A DNA stretch of 64,000 nucleotides from Betaproteobacteria bacterium (GTDB lineage Bacteria; Pseudomonadota; Gammaproteobacteria; Burkholderiales; Burkholderiaceae_C): positions 23,599 through 87,598 of the forward strand of contig CANGHH010000019.1 in assembly GCA_947453725.1 (NCBI GenBank). Reading direction: 5' to 3'. Positions 16,309 through 24,834 of this stretch are shown piece after piece. A program made the translations under genes and the position numbers. Every line of letters begins with the position of its first letter. Position 1 is the first letter of the stretch. Under the pieces are notes generated by a model, which did no database searches, was not told the origin of the DNA, and saw only the letters and a list, made by a program, of their open reading frames with translations.

Positions 16309-18969
16309 TCAGTTGAACTTGATCGAACCGATGTTCAGGCCGTTCGGGTAGCCCGGAGGCGTCCCGGTGTCGGGCGTCGTGTACTGGATGGCGGTACCGG
16401 TCATCAGCACGTTGACCTGAGCGATGTGCTTGAGCACTTGCGCCACCGTGGTGTCGCCACCGCAGCCCGCGACCAGCGTGAACGAAGAGAGCGGCAAGGT
16501 GTACACGGAAGCCGCGCCCTGCTGCGTGGTGTTGAAGGTGGCGCTGATCTCCGAGCCGCCCGAACCCGTGCTGCAGCCGGCCGCGGCCGGGCCTTGCAGC
16601 ACCGCTTTCAAGGTCGGATAACTGCCCGCTGCACCCTTCAACTGCCCGAACTGCTGGTCGGGGCCCCAGACGTTGAGCTTGAGGTTGGCGAACGCCGAGA
16701 CGTCGACCGTCGCGTTGCCCGGCGACTTGACGTAGGCACCGAAGTAGGCGTCTGTCAGCGCCGGCTTGCTCAGGCCCAGGCCGTAGTAGAAGTTGTGCAC
16801 GCCGGCCGGGTCCTGCGCCGTGCCCGACACGCCGCCGTAGTCGTAGACCTTGGTGTTGGACAGGCGCGCATCGTAGAAGAAGCCCACATCGCCGCCCTGC
16901 ACCGACTTGGACGTCGACGGCAGGGCACCCACGTAGTCGTCGGCAAAGACGCCCCCGGCGAAGCCGGCGCCCGCGCCGCCCGCGGCTGCCGTGCCGTAGA
17001 AGTGGATGTTGTCGACGTAGACCGTGCCGCCCGTGTTGGGCTCGAGCTTGATCTGGGCGATCTTGGTCTTGTCGGGCGAGGTGAACAGCGCCATGTCGAT
17101 GTCGATCGCATTCCAGCTACCCGGCGTCACCGTCTTGGTGATGCCGTTCTCGGCGCCGCCGCCGATCAGCGAAACCTTCACGCTCGTCACGTCGGGCGAG
17201 AACATGTCCAGATGCAGGGTGCCCTTGGTCGAGACATTGACCTCGTTGCCGGTCCAGTCGATGCCCTGGTAGAGGAAAGGCGCGCCGGTGAAGACGTACT
17301 TCTCGGACTTGTTCGACGCAATGGTCACCTCGCTGCGCGTGATCGACGTGCCCTGGCCCCAATCGGGCGCCATCGACAGGCCCGTCACCGAAGCCGCGTC
17401 GCTGTAGATCACGGTCGAGCCCGCGGGAATCACCGTCGTCGGCGCGCAGGTCGGGGTCGTCGTGCCGCAGCTCGCGCCACCCGAGGTGCCGCCGTAGAAG
17501 TAGATGTTGTCGACGTAGAGCGTGCCAGCCGTGGCCGGCTCGAGCTTGATCTGGCCGATCTTGGTCTTGTCGCCGGCCGTGAACAGCGCCAGGTCGATGT
17601 CGATCGAGTTCCAGGTACCCGGCGTGACGGCCTTGGTGACCGCGCTTTCCGCGCCGCCGCCGATGATCGATACCTTCACGCTCGTGATGTCAGGCGCGAA
17701 GAAGTCGAGGTGCAAGGTCGTCTTGGTGGAGACGTTGACCTCGTTGCCGGTCCAGTCGATGCCCTGGTAGAGGAAGGGCGCGCCGGTGAAGACGTACTTC
17801 TCGGACTTGTTCGACGCAATGGTCACCTCGCTGCGCGTGATCGCAGTGCCCTGGCCCCAATCGGGCGCCATCGACAGACCCGTCACCGACGCGGCGTCGC
17901 TGTAGATCACGGTGGAACCGGCCGGAATCGCCGTCGTCGGCGCGCAGGTCGGCGCCGTCGTGCCGCAACTGCCGCCACCGGCCACGGCGCCCGGCAGGAA
18001 GGTCAGGTCGTCGAAGTAGTAGGTCTTCAGCACCGCCGCCGACTTGGCGCGGCCGAAGTCGAAGAAGACCGTCGCCTTGTTGTAGTTCAAGGCCACGTTC
18101 AGGGCCGAGGTGCCCGCCGAGGGGGTCGCGAAGTTGAAGGTCAGTGTCTGCCAGCCGCCGGCGGTGGTGACGGTGGCTTCGGTCTCGACCGACTTGGTCG
18201 GGTCGGTGGAATCCTCGACCTTCAGCCGCACCGGGATGCCGGCGTCGGGCGACCAGACGCGCAGCGTCATGCGCGTGTCGGTGACGTTGAACGGGATCTT
18301 CGGCGACAGGCCGGTCTGCACACCGGCCGCGCTGGTGGCCGTGATCGTCGTGCCGGCGTAGGTCTCGGACCCGGCGGCACGAACCACCTTGGCGACCTTG
18401 TTGGCGGCGTTGGTCGGGTCGGCGACGATGGTCGAGTCTTCAGCGCCGCCGAAGCCGACCAGGCCGTAGCCGACGCTGGCCGAGTCGAAGGCGACCGGCA
18501 GGGCCATCTGCGTCAGCACGATCGTGTTGTAGGCCTGCTGCGCGGTGGCGCCGGCGCTGTTGCTGTTGCCCGCCAGGTCGCTGAACGTCGATGCGGCCAC
18601 GCTGACGTTGACGGTGCCGGTGGTGTTGGCCGTCGGCGTCACGAGCAGCGTCGCCTGGGTGGCGCTGACCTTGGTGAAGGTGCCGGCCGTGCCGCCGGTG
18701 ACGACCACGTCGCTGGCGGTGAAGCTGGCGCCGACGTCCTTGCTGAAGACGAAGGTGAAGGTCACCGGGCCGGTGGCGGTGGCCGCCGGCGTGTCGTCGA
18801 AGATCGTCACCGTCGGCGCCTTGGTGTCGGGCGCCGGCGCGGTGGTGCCCGCGTTGATGACCGAGGACCCGGGCGGCGGGCTGGCGTCGCCACCGCCGCA
18901 GGCGGTGACCAGCAACGAGGTCGCCGCCGCCGTGGCGGTGAGTGCGAAAAGCTTCGTGAGTCGGTTCAT
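16309..18969 (-). CDS. Lipoprotein with Ig-like domain and tandem glycan-binding-type repeats
   Basis: Predicted surface or periplasmic lipoprotein of 886 residues. The signal ends in the lipobox LLVTACGGG (lipidated Cys near 23), followed by a flexible segment. A bacterial Ig-like domain is at about 42-135 (KAPTVTIFDD start, DLAGNSNSAGA end). Next is a beta-sandwich near 150-330 ending YYFDDLTFLPG. Two near-identical units of about 166 residues follow (near 335-660), each opening SCGTT.PTCAPTT and closing YVDNI.FYG. The last 220 residues are not recognised. The YVDNIYFYG endings resemble galactose-binding-like modules attached to laminarinases. Position beside GH81 and an operator 75 bases upstream suggest beta-glucan capture; no catalytic motif is seen. 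Confidence 0.72.
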   Translation of the reverse strand: MNRLTKLFALTATAAATSLLVTACGGGDASPPPGSSVINAGTTAPAPDTKAPTVTIFDDTPAATATGPVTFTFVFSKDVGASFTASDVVVTGGTAGTFTKVSATQATLLVTPTANTTGTVNVSVAASTFSDLAGNSNSAGATAQQAYNTIVLTQMALPVAFDSASVGYGLVGFGGAEDSTIVADPTNAANKVAKVVRAAGSETYAGTTITATSAAGVQTGLSPKIPFNVTDTRMTLRVWSPDAGIPVRLKVEDSTDPTKSVETEATVTTAGGWQTLTFNFATPSAGTSALNVALNYNKATVFFDFGRAKSAAVLKTYYFDDLTFLPGAVAGGGSCGTTAPTCAPTTAIPAGSTVIYSDAASVTGLSMAPDWGQGTAITRSEVTIASNKSEKYVFTGAPFLYQGIDWTGNEVNVSTKTTLHLDFFAPDITSVKVSIIGGGAESAVTKAVTPGTWNSIDIDLALFTAGDKTKIGQIKLEPATAGTLYVDNIYFYGGTSGGASCGTTTPTCAPTTVIPAGSTVIYSDAASVTGLSMAPDWGQGTSITRSEVTIASNKSEKYVFTGAPFLYQGIDWTGNEVNVSTKGTLHLDMFSPDVTSVKVSLIGGGAENGITKTVTPGSWNAIDIDMALFTSPDKTKIAQIKLEPNTGGTVYVDNIHFYGTAAAGGAGAGFAGGVFADDYVGALPSTSKSVQGGDVGFFYDARLSNTKVYDYGGVSGTAQDPAGVHNFYYGLGLSKPALTDAYFGAYVKSPGNATVDVSAFANLKLNVWGPDQQFGQLKGAAGSYPTLKAVLQGPAAAGCSTGSGGSEISATFNTTQQGAASVYTLPLSSFTLVAGCGGDTTVAQVLKHIAQVNVLMTGTAIQYTTPDTGTPPGYPNGLNIGSIKFN
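16994..17973 (-). repeat. Tandem internal duplication in the lipoprotein gene
   Basis: Two units with a period of 498 bases (166 codons) start at about 16994 and 17492. Long stretches are identical at DNA level, notably the segment encoding WGQGT.ITRSEVTIASNKSEK, YVFTGAPFLYQGIDWTGNEV. Differences are scattered substitutions. This indicates a fairly recent in-frame duplication of one binding-type module. Confidence 0.9.
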
Positions 18970-19043
18970 GGTGTCTTCCTGACTGGAGCGAGGAGCGATG
19001 GCGCCCCGATCGGTGATGCGGTTCATGAAACTGGAAAATGCTA

Positions 19044-19057
19044 TGAAAGCGCTTTCA
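19044..19057. promoter_or_regulatory. LacI-type operator, copy 1
   Basis: Perfect 14-bp palindrome TGAAAGCGCTTTCA with the central CG usual for LacI-family sites. It lies 75 bases upstream of the lipoprotein start and is one of four identical copies in this locus, whose own LacI-family gene ends at 33386. Confidence 0.85.
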
Positions 19058-19124
19058 GCATTCAGCTTAAAGCGTCACCGGGTGCATGGCAAGCGCCGCT
19101 CACCCTGTGCTTTCCCTTAGACGG

Positions 19125-21464
19125 TCAAGGCGAACGGCCGAGCGTGCCGGGCGCGACGACGAGCTGCTGGCCGTCGCTGAAATGCACCGTGATCGGCAGG
19201 GCGCTGGCGTTGAAGGCCAGGTGGCTGCGCCGGCCGTCGGCCCGCTTGAACACCTGGTAGAGCGCGGTGTCGGCGGTCACGCCGAAGTCCGGCTTGCCCA
19301 TCGCCTGCATGCTGAGCATCCAGTGCAGCGTGTGCGTGGCGGTGTTGCCGTCCTGCACGCTGCCGCGCGGCTTGAACCGGGCCAGCGCCGCCGCCGGGTC
19401 GGCCAGTGCCAGGTACTTGGCGAAGACGTCCTGCCAGATGTCTTCGGGCGGCGGGTTGGGCGGGAACTTGCCGCGCTGCTTGTAGGCCGCGCTTTCGCTT
19501 TCCATCGCGGCCAGGTTGCGCTCGATGAACGCCGGGTCGCGCCCGAGGTAGGTCGAGAAGCCGGCCACCGGCAGCAGGTTGATGCCGTGGATCTGCCGCG
19601 GCTCGTCGGTCCACCAGGTGTTGTGCACGAACATGCCGCCGAAGACCATGCTGGTCTCGACCGGCTTGTACCCGGGCGGGAAGACCAGGTGGTGGCGGTC
19701 GAACCAGTAGTGGTCGATGGCGTTGGTCTCGTTGGCGTAGAGGTAGATGCCGAGGTCGCGCAGTTCGCGGTTGCCGGTGACCTCGCCCCACAGGATCAGT
19801 GCGGCCCAGGCGTTGACGGCCTCGCTCGACGATTCCTGGTTGTTGCCGAAGTTGCCGTATGGGCCGACGCCACCGATGCCCACGGCCCAGGAATGGCCCT
19901 CGTAGGCGTCGTGGTTGCGGAGGTAGGGGAAGTCGGCGCTGCCGCGCTGGGTATTGGCGATGTCCTTGATGAGCAATTCGACCACCGCGCCGTAGCGCTC
20001 CTTGGCGGCCCAGGCGGGGTCGCGCAGCGCGATTTCGGCGGCGGCGCGTATCCAGTAGCCGTAGTGGAAGTGGTGGTCGTTCATCTGCTCGACCGAGAAG
20101 AATTCGTCCGGGTACGCCACCAGCGTGCCCAGCTTCCTGTCGAGCATGAAGTAGCTGGCCTTGCCTGTGCCGCCGAACCAGAATTCCATGCGCTCCTTGG
20201 CCAGCGCCAGCAACTGGTCGCGTTCGCTGATCAGGCCTTGCTGCTCGGCCACCGCAGCGAGCTGGGTCACGCGCGTCAGGCCCAGGCCGGCCCAGTAGGG
20301 GCTGACGCGCCAGTTGTCGGGGTTCTCGCGACTGGGCAGCAGGTCGCGCCTGCGGCGGAAGTCGCGCTTGAATTCATCGTTGAAGGCGGCCAGGCCCGGG
20401 CCGTCGGCCAGCCCCGGCCAGTGCGGCAGGAAGCCCTGCCAGGGCCGCTCGGTCTTGAAGCCCGCAGCGGCCAGCAGGCGCAGCTTGCCGCGCACGGTGT
20501 CGTAGGCCGGGCCCAGCCGGTCGGCGACCGATCGGTTCTCGAACCAGTGGTGCGGGTACAGACCCAGCAGCGGGCCCCGGTCGGCGCCTTCCATCACCCG
20601 CGTCTTGGCGGCGAAGGTCGTTTCCACCTTGGCGGCGGCCGCGTCGTAGGCCCAGCTGACCGTGGTGTCGGTGACGAAGGCGTAGGCGTGGCTGGCGAGC
20701 AGCTGCAGGGTTTCGGGCTGTTCGTCGGGCAACGCCGCCGCCGAGAAGTAGCCCTTGCCCTCGGGCAGGCGGCCGGCCCATTCGGTCGGCGACAGCTGTT
20801 CCCAGCGCACGCCGGTCGGGCCGAAGATGACGTAGGCCGTGCCCTTGACGCGCAGGCCGAGCTGGCGGGCGTCGGTGACGGCTGCAAGGCGCTCGGCCGG
20901 CGCCGGCAGGCGGATGCGCAGATCGCCGCGGCTGAGCTGGAAGTAGGCGTAGGGGCTGCCGTGGCCGATCGTGACCAGCAGCTGGTCGGCGCCGCGGGCC
21001 ATGCTGATGTCGACCGACCAGTCGGACACCCGAGCCAGCCGCGCCGGCTCGGGCTCGAAGGCCAGCGGCGAGAAGACCAGCGCGTCGCTGTGCGGGTAGG
21101 CGACCACGTGCTCGGGGCTGACGCTGAAGGGAATCAGTGCCGCCACCTCGGCCGCGCCTTGCCGGCGCGGCAGGGCCATCTCGAAGCCGGCCGGTGTGGT
21201 CTTGAAACTCAGCGGCTGCGCGAAGAGCGGGCCGGGTGTGCGGTTGAAGGCCAGCGTCGAATACCACTGGCTGCTCGGCGCGGCCTGCTGCACCAGGGCT
21301 GCGGTGCGCAGCGGCGCGACCGGCGGTGCCTGGTCGCTGCCCTTGGGTTGCAGCAGCACGGTGGCGGCGCCCACTTTCATCGTCGCCGCCGGTTGTGCCC
21401 AGCCGAAGGCGACCGTACCGAGGGCCAGTGTCGCCCCGCACAAGACCTGCTTGATCCGTTCCAT
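19125..21464 (-). CDS. GH81 endo-beta-1,3-glucanase, exported
   Basis: Endo-acting hydrolase of beta-1,3-glucans such as laminarin, curdlan or fungal wall glucan. The product has 779 residues from the ATG at 21464, with GGGAGG just upstream. It begins with a signal peptide (QVLCGATLALGTVAFGWAQ). GH81 blocks are clear: SSQWYSTLAFNRTPGPLFAQ near the N-terminus, DHHFHYGYWIRAAAE near 458 and YGNFGNNQESSSEAVNAWAA near 530-550. The last two contain the catalytic-region Asp and Glu residues of the family. It is transcribed away from the porin, behind its own TGAAAGCGCTTTCA site. No carbohydrate-binding domain is attached. Confidence 0.93.
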   Translation of the reverse strand: MERIKQVLCGATLALGTVAFGWAQPAATMKVGAATVLLQPKGSDQAPPVAPLRTAALVQQAAPSSQWYSTLAFNRTPGPLFAQPLSFKTTPAGFEMALPRRQGAAEVAALIPFSVSPEHVVAYPHSDALVFSPLAFEPEPARLARVSDWSVDISMARGADQLLVTIGHGSPYAYFQLSRGDLRIRLPAPAERLAAVTDARQLGLRVKGTAYVIFGPTGVRWEQLSPTEWAGRLPEGKGYFSAAALPDEQPETLQLLASHAYAFVTDTTVSWAYDAAAAKVETTFAAKTRVMEGADRGPLLGLYPHHWFENRSVADRLGPAYDTVRGKLRLLAAAGFKTERPWQGFLPHWPGLADGPGLAAFNDEFKRDFRRRRDLLPSRENPDNWRVSPYWAGLGLTRVTQLAAVAEQQGLISERDQLLALAKERMEFWFGGTGKASYFMLDRKLGTLVAYPDEFFSVEQMNDHHFHYGYWIRAAAEIALRDPAWAAKERYGAVVELLIKDIANTQRGSADFPYLRNHDAYEGHSWAVGIGGVGPYGNFGNNQESSSEAVNAWAALILWGEVTGNRELRDLGIYLYANETNAIDHYWFDRHHLVFPPGYKPVETSMVFGGMFVHNTWWTDEPRQIHGINLLPVAGFSTYLGRDPAFIERNLAAMESESAAYKQRGKFPPNPPPEDIWQDVFAKYLALADPAAALARFKPRGSVQDGNTATHTLHWMLSMQAMGKPDFGVTADTALYQVFKRADGRRSHLAFNASALPITVHFSDGQQLVVAPGTLGRSP

Positions 21465-21480
21465 CGACAGCCTCCCTGCG

Positions 21481-21498
21481 GGCCGGATCGATCCGGCC
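21481..21498. promoter_or_regulatory. 18-bp perfect palindrome in the GH81 leader
   Basis: GGCCGGATCGATCCGGCC lies between the operator (21511-21524) and the GH81 start codon. It could be an mRNA hairpin or a second protein-binding site. Its function is not known. Confidence 0.4.
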
Positions 21499-21510
21499 GA
21501 CACCTATTAT

Positions 21511-21524
21511 TGAAAGCGCTTTCA
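21511..21524. promoter_or_regulatory. LacI-type operator, copy 2
   Basis: Identical TGAAAGCGCTTTCA palindrome, 46 bases upstream of the GH81 start on the minus strand. It lies in the divergent GH81/porin intergenic region. Confidence 0.87.
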
Positions 21525-21634
21525 TCAAGCCATCCCGGGGCTTACCCGGACGCCTCGCGGCTTGACCGCCGGGCCCGCGGGAAAACACGGGGCGCGCGGC
21601 CGTTGACGGCCGGACGGACCATCGACTAATCTGC

Positions 21635-21648
21635 TGAAAGCGCTTTCA
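21635..21648. promoter_or_regulatory. LacI-type operator, copy 3
   Basis: Identical TGAAAGCGCTTTCA palindrome, 59 bases upstream of the porin start on the plus strand. Copies 2 and 3 are 124 bases apart centre to centre, so looping between them is possible. Confidence 0.87.
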
Positions 21649-21707
21649 CGGTTCCCGCCGAACCCGGCCCACTTTCCATTCCGCGCGCCTTGACCGGCGA
21701 CACGAAC

Positions 21708-23033
21708 ATGAAACCACTCTTCCCGTCCCTTGTGCCCCACCTGCTTGCGGCTGCCGTCGGGCTGATGGTGGCAGGCGCTGCGCAGGCCATCGACTACGGA
21801 CCGTTCAGCCTGAACGGTTTCGCCAAGGCCGAGCTGACGCCGGTGTGGCCCTACTGCGACAACTGCCAGCTCGCTGCCGGTGAGGACAAGCAGCGCTACT
21901 GGGCCGACCCGGTCCGGCAGAACCAGAGTTATGACACGCACGCGGCGCATGTCACGCTGTTTCAGCCCTATCTGGGTGTGAAGACCGACGTCGGCCGCGG
22001 CTTCAAGGTCGGCGCGCTGCTCAGCCAGCGCTTCCGCGACGGCAAGGAAGACTACAAGGGCTTCTATTACGACCGGAACGTCTACCTCAGCAACGACGAC
22101 TACGGCAGCCTGCGCGTCGGCGCGATGACCACCCGCGGCTGGAGCGTCGCCGACTACCCCTACGGCACCGCGGTGGGCGTCGCCGACGTCTGGGGTTCCA
22201 GCGGCGCCGGCTATGGCATCCTGACGCGGGCGGTGCGCGCCGCCACGCGACCGCTGGACGTCTTCCAGGGCGACCTGGTGCTGGAAGCCAGCTACGACAT
22301 CGGCAAGTCCGGGTGGGAGAAGAACAAGCCACGCTTCCTGGAGCTCTATGCCCAGTTCCACAAGGGCGACCTGGTGCTCGACGCGATGTTCCAGTCGGCC
22401 AGGAACGGCACGCCGACGGCCTTCGGCCACGGTGTGTTCACCGGCCTGACGCCCTTCCCGGTGGACGACAGCAAGCTGGGCAGTTCCAGCCAGGGCATCG
22501 CGATGGTGATGGGCCGCTACCAGGTCGACGGCAACTTCGAAGTCTCGGGCGGGCTGCGTGCCAACCACTGGAGCGGGGCCTACGCCGTGGTCACCACGCC
22601 GCCGAACACCAACACCGGCACCGGCCTGATCGACGAGGCGCGCTGGAACAACATGTTCAACGTCGACTGGACCAAGGACCTCGGCGGTGGCGTCTTCAAG
22701 GGCTACCCCGCGACCTCGCTCGACCTGATGCTCGGCCTGCGCTACCGCGTCGGGCCCTGGACGGCGTCCACTGGCATGGTGCACCTGGGGGCCGCGGCCA
22801 CCTCGAACCCCACCGATCGCGGCCAGTCCAACGCCGCAACGATCAACACGGTGGGCATGAACTACAACTTCCGCAACGGCTTCGAGGTCTACAGCACGCT
22901 GGGCATGGTGCAGTACGCCAAGCTGGGCCTGTCGCCGATGTCCATGCCCGGCAACGCGGCCTTCACCAACGTCGATTCACGCGTCAAGACACGCGGCAAC
23001 TGGCTCACGCTGGGTGCGGTCTATGTCTTCTGA
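21708..23033 (+). CDS. Outer-membrane beta-barrel protein (porin), probable gluco-oligosaccharide channel
   Basis: Exported barrel protein of 441 residues. The signal peptide ends LMVAGAAQA, and the mature chain starts IDYGPFSLNGFAKAEL. Alternating polar/hydrophobic strands with aromatic girdles run to the terminal motif LTLGAVYVF, the C-terminal Phe signature recognised by the BAM machinery. A CDNC motif sits near residue 46. The locus shows no TonB-dependent receptor or SusD-like gene, so this protein is the likeliest entry route for glucan fragments. GH17 starts 37 bases later. The operator upstream implies sugar-controlled expression. The specific porin family is not identified. Confidence 0.8.
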   Translation: MKPLFPSLVPHLLAAAVGLMVAGAAQAIDYGPFSLNGFAKAELTPVWPYCDNCQLAAGEDKQRYWADPVRQNQSYDTHAAHVTLFQPYLGVKTDVGRGFKVGALLSQRFRDGKEDYKGFYYDRNVYLSNDDYGSLRVGAMTTRGWSVADYPYGTAVGVADVWGSSGAGYGILTRAVRAATRPLDVFQGDLVLEASYDIGKSGWEKNKPRFLELYAQFHKGDLVLDAMFQSARNGTPTAFGHGVFTGLTPFPVDDSKLGSSSQGIAMVMGRYQVDGNFEVSGGLRANHWSGAYAVVTTPPNTNTGTGLIDEARWNNMFNVDWTKDLGGGVFKGYPATSLDLMLGLRYRVGPWTASTGMVHLGAAATSNPTDRGQSNAATINTVGMNYNFRNGFEVYSTLGMVQYAKLGLSPMSMPGNAAFTNVDSRVKTRGNWLTLGAVYVF

Positions 23034-23070
23034 ATCGACTTCTGAAATGCACGAGCCCGAGGTCCAGGCC

Positions 23071-24834
23071 ATGAAGCAAACACCCGTCACCAACCTGCCG
23101 GCGCGCGCCAGCCGCTGGCTCTGCGCCGCCGTGGCCACCACCCTGACCGCGGTGCTGGTCGCCTGCGGTGGCGGCGGCAGCACGCCCGTCACCGGGGTCG
23201 AGGTCCAGAAAGTGCGCCCGCTGAGCGCCGAGTTCACCACCCGCAAGGCGATCAACTACTCGCCTTTCCGGACCTTCAACCGCGACACCGAGGTCGTCAC
23301 CAAGGCGAACATCAAGCAGGACCTGGACCTGCTGGTGGCCGGCGGCTTCAAGCTGATCCGCCTGTTCGACAGCTCGGACATGGTGGCCAAGCAGACGCTG
23401 GAAGTCATCCGCGACAACAGCCTGGACGTCAAGGTCTACCTCGGCGCCTACCTGCAGGGTTACGGCAACAGCAAGAGCAGCGGCAACGACGCCGAGGTGG
23501 CGCGGGCCATCGCGCTGGCCAACCAGTTCACGGCCATCGTGCTGGCGGTCAGCGTCGGCAATGAAATGCTGATCTTCGACTACAACAAGATCGACAGCCC
23601 GGCCACGCTGGCCGGCTACATCACCCGGGTGCGCAACGCGATCAACCAGCCGGTGACCACCGACGACAACTACGGTTTCTGGAAGACGGCGCCGCAGTCC
23701 ATCACCGACACCGTCGACTTCGTCGCGCTGCACACCTATGTCGAGCAGGACACGCTCTACGCCGCCGGCCTGTGGGACTGGCAGCAGCTCGGTACCGCGC
23801 CGGCCGGCCGCGCCGCGGCGATGATGGACGCAGCCATCGCGGCCACCAAGGTCCAGTACAACGCGGTGCGCAGCTACCTCGACTTTGCCGGGCTGGCGCA
23901 CCTGCCCATCGTCGTCGGCGAGACCGGGTGGCATGCGGTGAACACCGGCAACTCGGGTGGCAACCTGCCCTTCCGCGCCAGCCCGGCCAACCAGAAGATG
24001 TTCGTCGACCGCCTGCGCAGCTGGGAAGCCGCCGACCGCACCGGCGCCGGCCCGCGGACCGTCTTCGTCTTCGAGGCTTTCGACGAACCGTGGAAGCTGG
24101 ACGACAACTTCTGGGGCATGTTCACCGTCGACCGCAAGGCCCGCTGCGCGATCCAGGCACTGAAGACCAACAACAGTGCCGCCGGCAGTGCGACCTGGGT
24201 CTGGGACACCTCGTCGCCCTGCGACGCGGCCAGCGCGCTGTACTTCCAGACGCTGAGCGTGGGCACGGCGGTCAGCGCCAGCCGCTTCACGATCTTTGCC
24301 GACGGCGTCACCGCCGGCGAGGCCATTCAGACTGGCGGCGACTGGGCGGCCTTCGGCAAGCAGACCGGCGGCGTCACCGCCGACCGGCCGCTGACCACGG
24401 CCACCTTTGCGCCGGGCGATGCGCCGCAGAGCCTGGAGATCACGCCGACGCCGGCCGACTACGGCTGGGGCGTGCTGCGCTACGGCCCGGCCAACAACCT
24501 GTCGGGCTTCTCGGGCGGCAGCATCACGGCCTGGATCAAGACCACCGGCTACCCGGGCAAGATCGAGATCGGCATCAGCACCGACACCGAAGACCGCAAG
24601 GGCGCCGAGGCCTACCTGCAGCTCTCACCCGGCGACTACAGCTACTGCAGCACCGGGGCCTGGTGCAAGGTGACGATTCCGGTATCGGCCTTCGTCGCGG
24701 TGAATCCCAAGCTCGACCTGCGCGCCGTGCTGCTGCCCTTCGTCATCGCCGACCGCTACAGCTTCACTGGCAAGGCGCTGAACACGATCGGTCTGCCCAA
24801 GGTCTACGTCGACTCGATCTACTGGTCGAAGTGA
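23071..24834 (+). CDS. GH17 beta-1,3-glucanase/transglucosidase lipoprotein with C-terminal binding-type domain
   Basis: Predicted lipoprotein of 587 residues. The signal ends in LVACGGGGS (lipidated Cys near 31). A GH17 barrel spans about 50-360, with acid/base Glu in VSVGNEML near 163 and nucleophile Glu in VVGETGWH near 284. VFEAFDEPWK near 330 is a further GH17 block. A C-terminal beta-sandwich (about 370-587) ends VDSIYWSK and resembles the binding modules in the neighbouring lipoprotein. The ATG at 23071 is chosen for its lipoprotein signal; ATGs at 23023 and 23047 are possible. Acts on beta-1,3-glucan outside the cytoplasm. GH30 overlaps its stop. Confidence 0.87.
   Translation: MKQTPVTNLPARASRWLCAAVATTLTAVLVACGGGGSTPVTGVEVQKVRPLSAEFTTRKAINYSPFRTFNRDTEVVTKANIKQDLDLLVAGGFKLIRLFDSSDMVAKQTLEVIRDNSLDVKVYLGAYLQGYGNSKSSGNDAEVARAIALANQFTAIVLAVSVGNEMLIFDYNKIDSPATLAGYITRVRNAINQPVTTDDNYGFWKTAPQSITDTVDFVALHTYVEQDTLYAAGLWDWQQLGTAPAGRAAAMMDAAIAATKVQYNAVRSYLDFAGLAHLPIVVGETGWHAVNTGNSGGNLPFRASPANQKMFVDRLRSWEAADRTGAGPRTVFVFEAFDEPWKLDDNFWGMFTVDRKARCAIQALKTNNSAAGSATWVWDTSSPCDAASALYFQTLSVGTAVSASRFTIFADGVTAGEAIQTGGDWAAFGKQTGGVTADRPLTTATFAPGDAPQSLEITPTPADYGWGVLRYGPANNLSGFSGGSITAWIKTTGYPGKIEIGISTDTEDRKGAEAYLQLSPGDYSYCSTGAWCKVTIPVSAFVAVNPKLDLRAVLLPFVIADRYSFTGKALNTIGLPKVYVDSIYWSK

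Noticed and set aside
15766..19260. Very long plus-strand open frame over the VOC and lipoprotein genes
   Set aside because: It is Arg/Gly/His-rich with no domain, and overlaps genes with clear motifs on the other strand. It is a GC-rich shadow frame.
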